A stretch of 64,000 nucleotides of DNA from Diploptera punctata. Taxonomy: Eukaryota > Arthropoda > Insecta > Blattodea > Blaberidae. Made by a program: the position numbers and the translations under genes. The notes under the pieces are model-generated. The model did not search any database. It worked only from the letters and a program-made list of their open reading frames with translations, and was not told the origin of the DNA. This document shows, one piece after another, positions 46,077 to 55,235 of this stretch (position 1 is the first letter of the stretch; every line of letters starts with the position of its first letter). The stretch covers positions 124,001 to 188,000 of the forward strand of contig JASPKZ010007283.1 of assembly GCA_030220185.1 (NCBI GenBank), in the 5' to 3' direction.

Positions 46077-46544
46077 TATATATATATAATTGTGCTAATT
46101 TTAAATTGCATTAATTATTTATTCTTTCCTCTGACTTAAGCTTTTAATTTAACATATAGCAATTAATTAAATAAAGTAATGTTGAGTTTGTTAACCAGAA
46201 AACTGAACCATTAGGAGGAGTTTACCTGAAAAGTAAATTTAAAAGCTGTTCTAGCATTCATCATTTTCATTTTTTTTACAATGAAACTCAGTATATGAGA
46301 AATGTATTCTGCAAAAAAAAAAATAAATAAATAAATAAATAAAAAGACACCATGTTTGCTTTTGTTACAATGTATATGTATATCATACAATTTATTCTAT
46401 ACGACATATTGGTTTAATTTATATAATATTTTTAAAAAGAAGTAGAAAAATGAATTGGTAGAGATTATTTAAATTTATGTCAGATTACACAACTGTATGC
46501 TTTAGTCTGAGTTCTAGAGAATCATAATGCTTGAAAAGACTTCT

Positions 46545-46810
46545 GCTAGATAGCAGACATATGTGTAAAATCAGTATGATCAACTTCCATAATAAATTCC
46601 CAAATTATATCATCTACATATCTGCTCCAAAATTTAAACATTGTGGGATGTGCTTTAGTAATTTTACATTCAAAATCGCTCATAAATAAATTTCCTGGCA
46701 AATGTAAAATTACTAAAGCACATCCCACAATGTTTAAATTTTGGTGCAGATATGTAGATATAATTTTACATTCAAAATCGCTCATAAATAAATTTCCTGG
46801 CAACCTCGAA
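46545..46810 (-). pseudogene. PLE reverse transcriptase fragment with internal inverted duplication
   Basis: The minus strand has LPGNLFMSDFECKITKAHPT and WSRYVDDIIWEF (RT motifs B and C). The block 46608-46695 is followed by its inverted partial copy (46690-46765), then the original order resumes. YVDD is intact but the piece is tiny. Confidence 0.65.
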
Positions 46811-47091
46811 TAACTCATATATTAATGTCCAGATGTAAATAACACAAAAAATATACATCAAACATAAATTGTTTATAGACAAAGACGCCATGCTTCAACT
46901 AAATGAAACAACCAATCACAATGGATGCAGCGGTTTTGTCTGTCTGCAGCCTTTTACTTCGCTGCAAGACTGCTAGAGCACTTTATTGCCTGCTGAATAG
47001 TATGCTGCAGATAAAGCGCTAAAGCGCTTTTGCAGCGCTTTGGCTGCTGAATGCGTCCAATAATTGGAAAAAAAAAAGTTATATAGGTAAT

Positions 47092-47270
47092 TATATTTGA
47101 AGAGACAAATTCCCGCCTAGACCGAGACTCAAACCTGGGACCTTTGGCTTTCTAGGCATTTGGCCCAGAAAGCCATAGGTTCCGAGTTCGAGTCTCGGTC
47201 TAGGCGGGAATTTTTCTCTTCAAATATAATTTATCCTTCAGTGAGAAGTGTTAAATTAATAATAAAAACA
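47092..47270. mobile_element. tRNA-cassette foldback, minimal form, 13-bp TSD
   Basis: A 179-bp insertion between TTATATAGGTAAT (47079-47091 and 47271-47283). It is a near-palindrome: the 3' half of a tRNA on the minus strand (CGCCTAGACCGAGACTC) joined in the anticodon arm to the 3' two-thirds of a plus-strand tRNA (ending GTCTCGGTCTAGGCGGG). The left end is TATATTTGAAGAG, the right end AATAATAAAAACA, exactly the ends of the large arrays. Confidence 0.85.
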
Positions 47271-47280
47271 TTATATAGGT

Positions 47281-47720
47281 AATGTTGGAAAACATTTAAA
47301 AAGCCCAAGTTTCCTGCTTCAAGTTTTTTCAGGGGTTTCCTACTTGTAAGATAGATGTTAGGAAACTTAAGGGGCCAACTAGTCCTCAAACACCATGTCA
47401 CCATCATAATCACCTTAAGACATTCACTTTGTTTAATGTGATTGTATGAGCGAATGGAATGTCCTGCCATTAAATGTATCTATGAATATATTAATTTTAA
47501 TTATTGATTACTTTTCTGTTATATGTTGGGATAACATCACTGTCTTGCAAGTTTCCTGCTTGAAGTTTCTTCCAGGTTTTCCTACTTGTAAAAACAAATG
47601 TTAGGAAACTTTGGGGCCAACTAGTCATCAAACACCATGTGACCATCATTATCACCCTAAGACATTTAGTGTAAATGTAATGAGTGAATGGTGTATTTTG
47701 TCTCAAATGTTTGCAGTTTC
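47281..47720. repeat. Diverged direct duplication, about 240-bp unit
   Basis: 47290-47480 and 47530-47710 share AAGTTTCCTGCTT, TTTCCTACTTGTAA, GTTAGGAAACTT, GGGGCCAACTAGTC and CAAACACCATGT. The minus strands of both are open (VIMMVTWCL, then TSRKPLKKLEAGN and TSRKTWKKLQAGN). Origin and function unknown. Confidence 0.6.
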
Positions 47721-47924
47721 AAGTAAGTCATGGAATTGAGTTAACTTAGCCAAGGAAGCCCTTGATGTACTTGTGGGGCAATAGGCATGTATGTAATACA
47801 GAATTTTTAAAAAATTATCTCCTAACAGGTCATGTCACAGTAAGGTCTGGGCATGTGGGATGTATAAAGCATGTACAGAAGGAAATGCTAAACTAAAGTA
47901 AAGATAGAAAGTTACTTTATTCTA

Positions 47925-48525
47925 TTAAATTAATATTGAGAAGCTAAATCTATTACTATGATAGAAATAAGTAAATTAATGAACATAATTAAATTATTGT
48001 AAATCAATGGTAAAGAGAAATTTTTTTGCCTGAACCGGGAATCGAACCCCGAAACTTTAGCTTTCCATGCTAATGCTCTGTCCACTGGGTTAATTCAGGC
48101 TTCATTCCCATCCAAGCAGAAATTCTTCCTTTACCTTACTCTACTGGTCCCACATTCAATTGCAATGAATCATCGTATGATAGAAATAAGTAAATTAATG
48201 AACACAATTAAATTATTGTAAATCAATGGTAAAGAGAATTTTTTTTTGATGATTCATTGCAATTGAATATGGGACCAGTAGAGTAAAGTAAAGGAAGGAT
48301 TTCTGCTTGGATGGGAATGAAGCCTGAATTAGCTCAGTGGACAGAGCGTTAGCACAGAACAATTGAATATGGGACCAGTAGAGTAAGGTAAAGGAAGGAT
48401 TTCTGCTTGGATGGGAATGAAGCCTGAATTAGCTCAGTGGACAGAGCATTAGCACGGAAAGCTAAAGGTTCGGGGTTTGATTCCCGGTTCAGGCAAGCAT
48501 TTTTCTCTTTGCCATTGATTTACAA
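47925..48525. mobile_element. tRNA-cassette array, family E (1 minus + 1.5 plus), 13-bp TSD
   Basis: 601 bp between TTACTTTATTCTA (47912-47924 and 48526-48538). tRNA-like folds: minus 48028-48100; plus 48322-48358 (cut in the anticodon arm) and 48422-48494. Acceptor GCCTGAA pairs fully with TTCAGGC; anticodon loop RYGGAAA (GGA). The body (CTTGGATGGGAATGAAGCC, ACTGGTCCCA) differs from families A-C, but minus-left, plus-right order is kept. Confidence 0.8.
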
Positions 48526-48685
48526 TTACTTTATTCTAATTTATTAGATTTAGACATGGGAAATCAATTGGAACCATATTAGAAAACTAAAAGACTCCTC
48601 AGATGGTGTTTAGCAGCAACTTCATCTTTCATTGCTAGATGATCTGTTTATGTGTGTGGCACGCAAATACAGGTCTATTACATAC

Positions 48686-48818
48686 CTCTCTCTGTCCTTC
48701 TTCAAACTTGGCGAATGCAATGTACAGTTTCTCATCCATCGCCTCCTCACCAAAGAATTCAACAGCTCGTTCGTAAACCTTCCTTGCACCAGAAATGAAG
48801 CCATGTTGTTCCTCAAAC
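48686..48818 (-). CDS. crn: crooked neck (CRNKL1) exon, most N-terminal in window
   Basis: A 133-nt exon between a GGTGCAG acceptor and a GTATGT donor. The first base completes a split Arg codon (phase 2 entry), then 44 codons: FEEQHGFISGARKVYERAVE, FFGEEAMDEKLYIAFAKFEE, GQRE. GARKVYERAVEFFG and LYIAFAKFEE are CRNKL1 HAT-repeat words. The expected preceding exon (ending …KNWIKYA-like) is not found between 48819 and 64000, so that intron exceeds 15 kb. Confidence 0.95.
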
Positions 48819-49003
48819 CTGCACCAATATCAACAGCTGTTACTGATACAGACTATTTAGAGGAAAGTGTTACAATTTATTATAATTACCTTCTTCAAAA
48901 CTTTAAACATACCATGTTTAAACAACAATCATGTTTCCAAACAAGGTAATAATTAAATAATTAAATTAATGTTTTTATTACCTCACCTCATATCCTTTTT
49001 CTT

Positions 49004-49042
49004 CTATACTGCAGTTTCGGAGCTTATCTCCATCGTCAGTAG
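49004..49042 (-). ncRNA. Hammerhead ribozyme (left PLE terminus)
   Basis: Minus strand: stem I CTA/TAG, core CTGACGA, stem II GGAG/CTCC, GAAA, palindrome ACTGCAGT, A17. Complete core; cleavage predicted between 49007 and 49006. Confidence 0.8.
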
Positions 49043-49059
49043 CCTCTGGTCGACCGGTG

Positions 49060-51440
49060 TTATGTCGTTTCTTGGCGGTTTCCTTCTTACTTCTATCGGT
49101 GGACCGATGAACCTCTGGATCAGGTCAAAATTTGCGGGAGTTTCAAAATTCATGAGTTTGCCTTTTTTGTTTTTTTGGATATGGATTTTTTCCCAGACTG
49201 TGAGTTCCTTTAGTTTATCTGTTTGTTTGATTAGGCTAGCTTCTGTATCAATTAAATGTTTTTCAGACCAAGCATGGGCTGCTACTGCTGATTTGTCCAC
49301 TTCACCCTTTTTTACATTTCTAAGGTGTTCCTTCAATCTAGTTTTTAAATTTCTTTTTGTTTTTCCTATATAGATTTTGTCGCAATCTTGACATTTGATC
49401 TGATATATTCCTGATTTATATTCTTCTCCAATTTTTTTTCATTTTTGTTGGTTTTAATTATCTTGTTTAGGCTGTATTCATTCTTTGGGGCCAATCGAAT
49501 GTTAAACTTATTGAAAATTTTCTGGAACTTGTGGTGTTTTACAGGATGGTAAGTGAATTTTTTGAATCTTCTGTTTGTTTTTTAAGTGTGCTTTCATTAA
49601 TTAGTTTTTGCCTTTTAAACTTATTTATTTTCTTGTGTACCATGTTCTCTTCATAACCATTTTCTATTGCTACTTTAATTATGTATTCTTTTTCTTTTTC
49701 ATATTTTTCACGGTTCAGGGGTACATTCACCAATCTGTGTGTTAGGCTATTGAATACAGCTTCTTTGTGAGCGAAATGGTTGAATCCTGATGCCTTAATG
49801 TAGTTATCTTTATGTGTGTTCTTTCTGTATATTCCAAATTCTATTTTGTTTTTTTCGTTTCTAGTTAGGGTTAGATCCAAAAATGAGATTTGTCTGTCAG
49901 TTTCAGTTTCCATTGTGAATTTTACAGTTTTGCTCTGAAGGTTCAGGAGTTTTAAGGCATCTTCTATTTGTTTATGGTTTATAATGGCTATTATATCGTC
50001 AACGTATCTGCGCCAAAATTTGAAAGTTAATGGGTGTCCCCTTGTGATTTTCTGTTCAAAACTACCCATGAATAAATTGGCCAGAAAGGGAGATAGGGGG
50101 TTCCCCATGGAAAGTCCAAAATTTGTTTGTAGTATTTCTCATTGTATGTAAAGAACATTTGTTCGATGCATAATTTTGTCAAAATGATGTATTCTTCTAT
50201 CTTTTCCTTTTCCAAATTATTGTTCGTTAACCATTTTTTCAGAATATCAATGGTGGTTTCTCTTGGGACACTAGGAAACAATGAAACTACATCAAAAGAA
50301 ACTAACCTGTCAGTTGGATCTAATTCTGTGTGCTTGATATCCTCTATCAATTCCAATGAATTGTCGATTGAAAGGTTCTCAAACCCTCCCATATTCTTGT
50401 ATTCGCTACATAACCATCTAGCTATTTGGTATGTAGGGGACCCTATACAGTTGATAATGGGTCTCATTTTGTTTCCTGCCTTATGTGTTTTCGGGAGGCC
50501 GTGCATATTGGGGTTTTTAGGGTTGGGAACCTTTAGGTAAAACTTTTTTTGTTTGGTTAGGATATTGTTTACATTCTTTAGGGTGTTGTCCACCTCTTTG
50601 ATGCATTCCGGAAGTGGGTCAGATTTAATTTCAGTGTATTCAGTTGATTCCAAAAGATTGTACATTCTATTTTTATAATCAACAATGTCCATGATTACTA
50701 CTTGATTTGCTTTGTCAGCTTTTATGACTATTACATTTTTCTTGTTTATTTCTTTGATGATTTTCATGTTTCCCTTTCCTGTTTTGTTTATAGGATTTGC
50801 TTTGATCTCCTCAATAATTTTTGCGCATTCATTTCTAATCAAGACCTTCTCTTCTGTGTTCATTCCATCTATGGCAATTTCTATGTCTGCTACGTAATCA
50901 TCTATATTGTTAGAGAAGTTCACACATGTTTTTAGGCCTAGTTCCAATATTTCCATTTCTTTTTTGCTAAAATTTTGGGAAGACAAATTTACTACATTAT
51001 TTTTGCATTCTTTTTCTATTTTCCGCTTGTTTGGGTTTCCCATGAAACATTTCTTTGATTTTAAATTTTCGATTTTATGTTTTGTTTGACTGATTTTTCT
51101 CTTATAATTTGGTTTATTTTGTTGAAAGAATTTTCCTCCAAATTGTCCCAATAAAAATTCCCTACAATTTTTGTGATTCCTAAATGTAAAAAGTATAATT
51201 TAGCGTCTAAATTGCTGATTGTTTCGAAATGTTTCCCTTTCTCCATCTTTAACATTTTTTTCTCTAAGATCTTCTGTTCTTTAGAACCGTTATTCTTAAC
51301 GGTTTTTCTAATAAATTTCGGCGAAATGTCCAAGTCTAAGCATTTATTTATAAATTTGATGTCCAACATTTTCTTTCTTCTTTTTTCTTTTAATTTCATG
51401 TACGTTTTGATATCTTGTTTTAAACCCCCCCAAGACATAA
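49060..51440 (-). pseudogene. PLE reverse transcriptase + GIY-YIG nuclease ORF (frameshifted)
   Basis: In order on the minus strand: GGLKQDIKTYMKLKEKRRKK (51436 down), DIKFINKCLDLDISPKFIRK, FYLKVPNPKNPNMHGLPKTH and MRPIINCIGSPTY (RT fingers), RLVSFDVVSLFPSVPRET (motif A), MGNPLSPFLANLFMGSF (motif B), RRYVDDIIAI (motif C, catalytic Asp pair intact). Then a connector with HRLVNVPLNREKY, then YKSGIYQIKCQDCDKIYIGK (GIY-YIG, 49365-49425) and LKELTVWEKIHIQK. Frameshifts near 51100, 50105 and 49430-49570. The N-terminus MADGHITSTQNFNTN is missing here but present on the plus strand at 51620. Confidence 0.88.
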
Positions 51441-51457
51441 CACCGGTCGACCAGAGG

Positions 51458-51496
51458 CTACTGACGATGGAGATAAGCTCCGAAACTGCAGTATAG
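51458..51496 (+). ncRNA. Hammerhead ribozyme (right PLE terminus, first)
   Basis: CTGACGA at 51461-51467, GAAA at 51482-51485, ACTGCAGT then A17 at 51493. Same sequence as the left-end ribozyme but on the opposite strand; inverted partner. Confidence 0.8.
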
Positions 51497-51619
51497 AAGA
51501 AAAAGGATATGAGGTGAGGTAATAAAAACATTAATTTAATTATTAAATTAAACCTCATAGTGTTCTTTCCCTGTGAAAGTTAAATAAATAAGTGACGACT
51601 CAAGTCAAGAGGGAACAAA

Positions 51620-51692
51620 GATGGCAGACGGACACATAACCTCAACACAGAATTTCAACACAAACTTGGGGGGTTTAAAACAAGATATCAAA
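51620..51692 (+). pseudogene. PLE ORF N-terminus, plus-strand copy
   Basis: ATG at 51620 opens MADGHITSTQNFNTNLGGLK, then QDIKT, and breaks into terminus sequence at about 51692. It overlaps GGLKQDIKT of the minus-strand ORF and supplies the missing start. Preceded by CAAAGATGG. Confidence 0.7.
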
Positions 51693-51706
51693 ACGTCGAC
51701 CAGAGG

Positions 51707-51745
51707 CTACTGACGATGGAGATAAGCTCCGAAACTGCAGTATAG
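51707..51745 (+). ncRNA. Hammerhead ribozyme (right PLE terminus, second)
   Basis: Direct repeat of 51458-51496: CTGACGA starts at 51710, GAAA at 51731, A17 at 51742. Two ribozymes 249 bp apart in the same direction would release a unit containing the plus-strand ORF start. Confidence 0.8.
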
Positions 51746-51884
51746 AAGAAAAAGGATATGAGGTGAGGTAATAAAAACATTAATTTAATTATTAAATTAA
51801 ACCTCATAGTGTTCTTTCCCTGTGAAAGTTAAATAAATAAGGTAATAATTATTGTTACATTATTTTACATATATTTTTTTCTTT

Positions 51885-52413
51885 CTATAAATAGATTTTA
51901 GTACATGGACTGGTTGTTAATGCTGCTGCTGATGATGACAAACTAATAACATTAATAATAAAATTGTTATTATTAATAATATTAAAAACAATGAGGGTAA
52001 CAGAGTGGAACCCTTGAAAGAGGTAGTCCACTCCAAGGAGTAGGCGCTCCTGCCCTTTTGTGAGCTCCAGGTCCCACTCGCCCAGTGGGTAGTACCTGGG
52101 TAGGGCCGTGTCCACAGGGTTACGTGGGGAGAAGAGAAGTCCCCAAAGCCGTAGTGAAGGCAACTTCTCTAGGAGACGAACACTCCGAAATTGCAGTTCC
52201 CTGCCCTCCAGGAAGAGGGGTTTGGCTAAAGGCTGGTAACCTCTACTAGTAAGAAATAACTTACTCATAAACTTCAGCAGAAGAAAAGCCGGATTGATTG
52301 GGCAGACCTAGAAAGAGATGGGCTGAAGTTGGAACGGGTCAACAGACCTAATCCATGAATGCAGATGATGATGATTAAAAAAACAACAATAATAATAATA
52401 ATAATAATAATAA
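51885..52413. other. Unassigned GC-richer repeat and LINE tail
   Basis: 51990-52260 is GC-rich with an open minus frame (EGRELQFRSVRLLEKLPSLR); probably part of an unrecognised retrotransposon. 52275-52412 looks like a LINE 3' piece (GATTGGGCAGACCTAGAAAG, GATGATGATGATT) with an AAT microsatellite tail, into which the next element inserted. Confidence 0.4.
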
Positions 52414-54665
52414 CACTGGGGAACAAAAAAATATTTTTTTCTTGGTGCCTGAAATTTTTCACCTGATTCTGGGTATTTCGGCACTGCTGATTCCAAAAAT
52501 GTCATCCATTTTGTTGCAGCAGCTCTAGTTTGCAAGATATTGATGATACTGCTCTTATGTACCACCATTGTAAATCGATTGTTTGCATAATACTAATTGA
52601 TTTAATCCAAGTTATATTCATGTTGTTGTTGCCGTTTGCATATGTAATTTTACTAATTTGACAATTGTTTATCCTTTTTCTAGACTGACATGGCTTCAAC
52701 ACGAAGAAAATGTGTGAATAATCCTGATGTGTTTTGTTTCATCTGTGGGGAGTACACATTCACTCAACAAAGAAAACCTATAACTGACTTTGTAAGAAGA
52801 GCTTATTTGGCCTATTTCAAAGTACAACTGGGAGATCAAGATAAGCCTTGGGCACCTCACATTGTATGTAAAACGTGCACAGAGCATCTACGACAATGGA
52901 CAAATGGGAAACGGAAATGCTTGAAATTTGGGGAACCAATGATCTGGCGGAGAACAAATTAACCATAGTGATGACTGCTATTTTTGTTCAGTCAATGTAA
53001 AGGGCATCAATAGCAAAAACCGGAATAGATGGGTATATCCCAATCTACGCTCCGCAAGACGCCCTGTTCCACATTCAGAGGAGATACCTGTTCCAATTTT
53101 TACCAGTCTTCCAGAGTCACCAGAAGAAGAGGATGATTCAACTGAAAGCTATTCTGAGGGAAATGACAGCGATTTCCCAGGACCTTCATCAGTTTCATCC
53201 GGTTTTAGTCAAGCGGAACTGAACGACCTCATAAGGGATCTAAGTCTTCCAAAGAAGTCATCTGAGTTGTTAGCTTCCAGGCTGGCAGAGAAACAATGTC
53301 TGTTACCGGGAACAAAGGTCACAGTCTATCGCAAAAGAGAAACAGACTTCCTGCCATTCTTCACAGTAGAAAATCAATTTGTTTTTTGTATGAATGTTGA
53401 AGGACTGTTAATGAAGCTGGGTGTAAGAAAATACACACCAAGTGAATGGCGGTTATTTATAGATAGCTCCAAACGCAGCCTAAAATGTGTTCTTTTGCAT
53501 AATGGGAACATATACAGGTCAATCCCAATTGGTCACTCAGTTTCTATGCGTGAAAATCAACATACAATAGCTACAGTGCTAGAGAAGATCTCTTACCGTG
53601 ATCACCAATGGGTAATGTGTGTCGATCTCAAGATGGTGAATTTTCTTCTAGGACAACAAGGTGGGTACACCAAATACCCATGCTTTATATGTTTATGGGA
53701 CTCTAGAGCCAAAGATCAACATTGGGTGAGAAGGCATTGGCCTCTTAGAGAAAGCATGACCGTTGGAGAAAAAAAACATCGTTGCAGAACCTTTGGTTGA
53801 CAGAAACAACATCATCTTGCCACCACTGCATATTAAACTTGGTTTAATGAAACAGTTCATCAAGGCGTTGAATAGAGATGGAACATGTTTTGGCTACATA
53901 TGTACAAAATTTCCTGCACTGAGTAAGGAAAAAATAAAAGCAGGTATATTGGATGGACCACAAATCCGCCAACTTATTAATGACCATCAATTTCAAGACT
54001 CAATGAATGATACTGAAGCAGCCGCATGGTCTTCGTTCTGTATGGTAGTGAAGAATTTCCTTGGAAACTATAAGTCTCCTAATAGTGATGAACTAGTGGA
54101 GAATATGCTCACTGCTTTTGTGCACTAGGTTGTAACATGAGCATCAAATTACACTACCTACACAGTCATTTGGATCGATTTCCAGACAATCTTGGAGATG
54201 TAAGTGAGGAACAGGGTGAGCGTTTTCACCAGGAATTAAGTACAATGGAAGAAAGGTATCGTGGACGGTGGGATATACATATGATGGCGGACTACTGTTG
54301 GAGCATCCACCGAGAATGTCCAAGATCATTGCATCGGAGGAAATCACAGAAACGGGGATTCTGCGACCTGATGGAGGAAAATTAATGATTCTAACGAGAC
54401 TAATGTGTAAATAAATTATGGTAGTTATATAGATACAGTTGTTTCATGAAAAAGAAAGTATTTGTTCTTTTGTATTTAATTGTATGCGAGTAATATAGTT
54501 GTATATGTGGACCAGTATTTTTGAACTGGTACATAATTTGAATAAACTCTATCTCAAAAACTAGAGCTGATAGGACGAAACTGAAATCATCTTTGGAATC
54601 AGTGACCCAAATATACCCATAAATAGGTGAAAACATTAAGGCACCAAAATCACTGTTCCCCAGTG
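52414..54665 (+). mobile_element. CACTGG-ended DNA transposon, copy 1
   Basis: 2252 bp with inverted ends CACTGGGGAACA at both sides, and a further inner match TTGGTGCC at 52441-52448 with its complement at 54640-54647. It is inserted in an AAT microsatellite, so a 3-bp TAA duplication fits but cannot be proved. CACTG-type ends with 3-bp duplication recall the CACTA superfamily; assignment is tentative. It carries a nearly complete single-protein coding region. Confidence 0.8.
52690..54385 (+). pseudogene. Protein of the CACTGG element (family not recognised)
   Basis: About 560 residues over three or four frames, with shifts near 52955, 53772 (A8 run) and 54128. N-terminus: a Cys-rich module KCVNNPDVFCFICG … HIVCKTCTEHL, then DDCYFCSVNVKG. 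An acidic Ser-rich linker follows (ESPEEEDDSTESYSEG). The core is WRLFIDSSKRSLKCVLLHNG, VMCVDLKMVNFLLGQQGGYT, YPCFICLWDSRAKDQHWVRR, LHIKLGLMKQFIKALNRDG and LHYLHSHLDRFPDNLGDVSE, then QGERFHQELSTMEERYRGRW. The spaced FIDSS, xDLK and SEEQGERFHQ acidic residues could be a D-D-E transposase site; this is inference. Related copies at 40687 and 6333. Confidence 0.75.
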
Positions 54666-54845
54666 TAATAATAATAATAATAATAATATTAATAAAGACT
54701 TGGCCTGCTAAATGAGGAGAACAAAGAAAGATGAATATAGTAATAACAATAAAATAGGGCAGTGAAGATTTTGCGGCACAAAATACGTTGTGTCATAATG
54801 ATCAAATTGGATGTTCTGATTTCAAAAATAATATTAGTTTGATAT

Positions 54846-55150
54846 TAGATCATATTTGAAGAGAAAAATTATACGCTCAGACCTGGACTTGAACCCGGGA
54901 AACTTGGTTCTCTAGACCAAGTGCTCTACCATCTGAGCTACCTGAGCAAGTATCGATCTAAACGCAAATTTTTCTCTATATATGTTGTAATTCTCACCCA
55001 CCAAATGCTATGAAGCCTTTGCTTCTATTTTTTGCAAATGGCAGCTCCTATATAAAGAAGACATATTTGGGAATTATTACTTTACATTACATTATATAGA
55101 TATATAATTTATTACTTCTTACCAAATGACAAATTTTATTTGAAGAGAAA
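54846..55150 (-). mobile_element. tRNA-cassette element, family B, single unit
   Basis: Minus tRNA-like fold at 54875-54947 (loop close to CTAGAGA). Body with GCAAATGGCAGCTCC and AAGAAGACATATTTGGGAATT. From 55085 the sequence switches to the terminal motif of the family D units (TTCTTACCAAATGACAAATT, ATTTGAAGAGAAAAAT). Possible mosaic of two families. Confidence 0.7.
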
Positions 55151-55235
55151 AATATATTCATAGTTAAATATGGGAAATATTATGAGATTCTTATTCATGA
55201 AGAATGTGTTATTTTTTATATCTTACCTCATAGTA

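Larger units (their letters stand above)
48956..51838 (-). mobile_element. Penelope-like element, near complete, composite, 13-bp TSD
   Basis: 2883 bp between AAGGTAATAATTA (48943-48955 and 51839-51851). Minus strand: a nearly whole ORF. The left terminus (48956-49060) and the right terminus (51430-51592) are inverted copies carrying hammerheads. To the right, on the plus strand, lie an ORF start (51620-51692) and another terminus (51693-51838) in direct repeat with 51440-51592. So a minus copy is joined head to head to a deleted plus copy, which is typical of PLE insertion structures. Confidence 0.9.

Noticed and set aside
48622..48816. 64-codon minus ORF starting MRNNMASF
   Set aside because: Out-of-frame with the real crn exon at 48686-48818, whose frame gives FEEQHGF and good splice sites.
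50142..51089. Plus-strand ORFs of 60-132 codons over the PLE
   Set aside because: They are antisense shadows of the minus-strand reverse transcriptase and carry no recognised domain.
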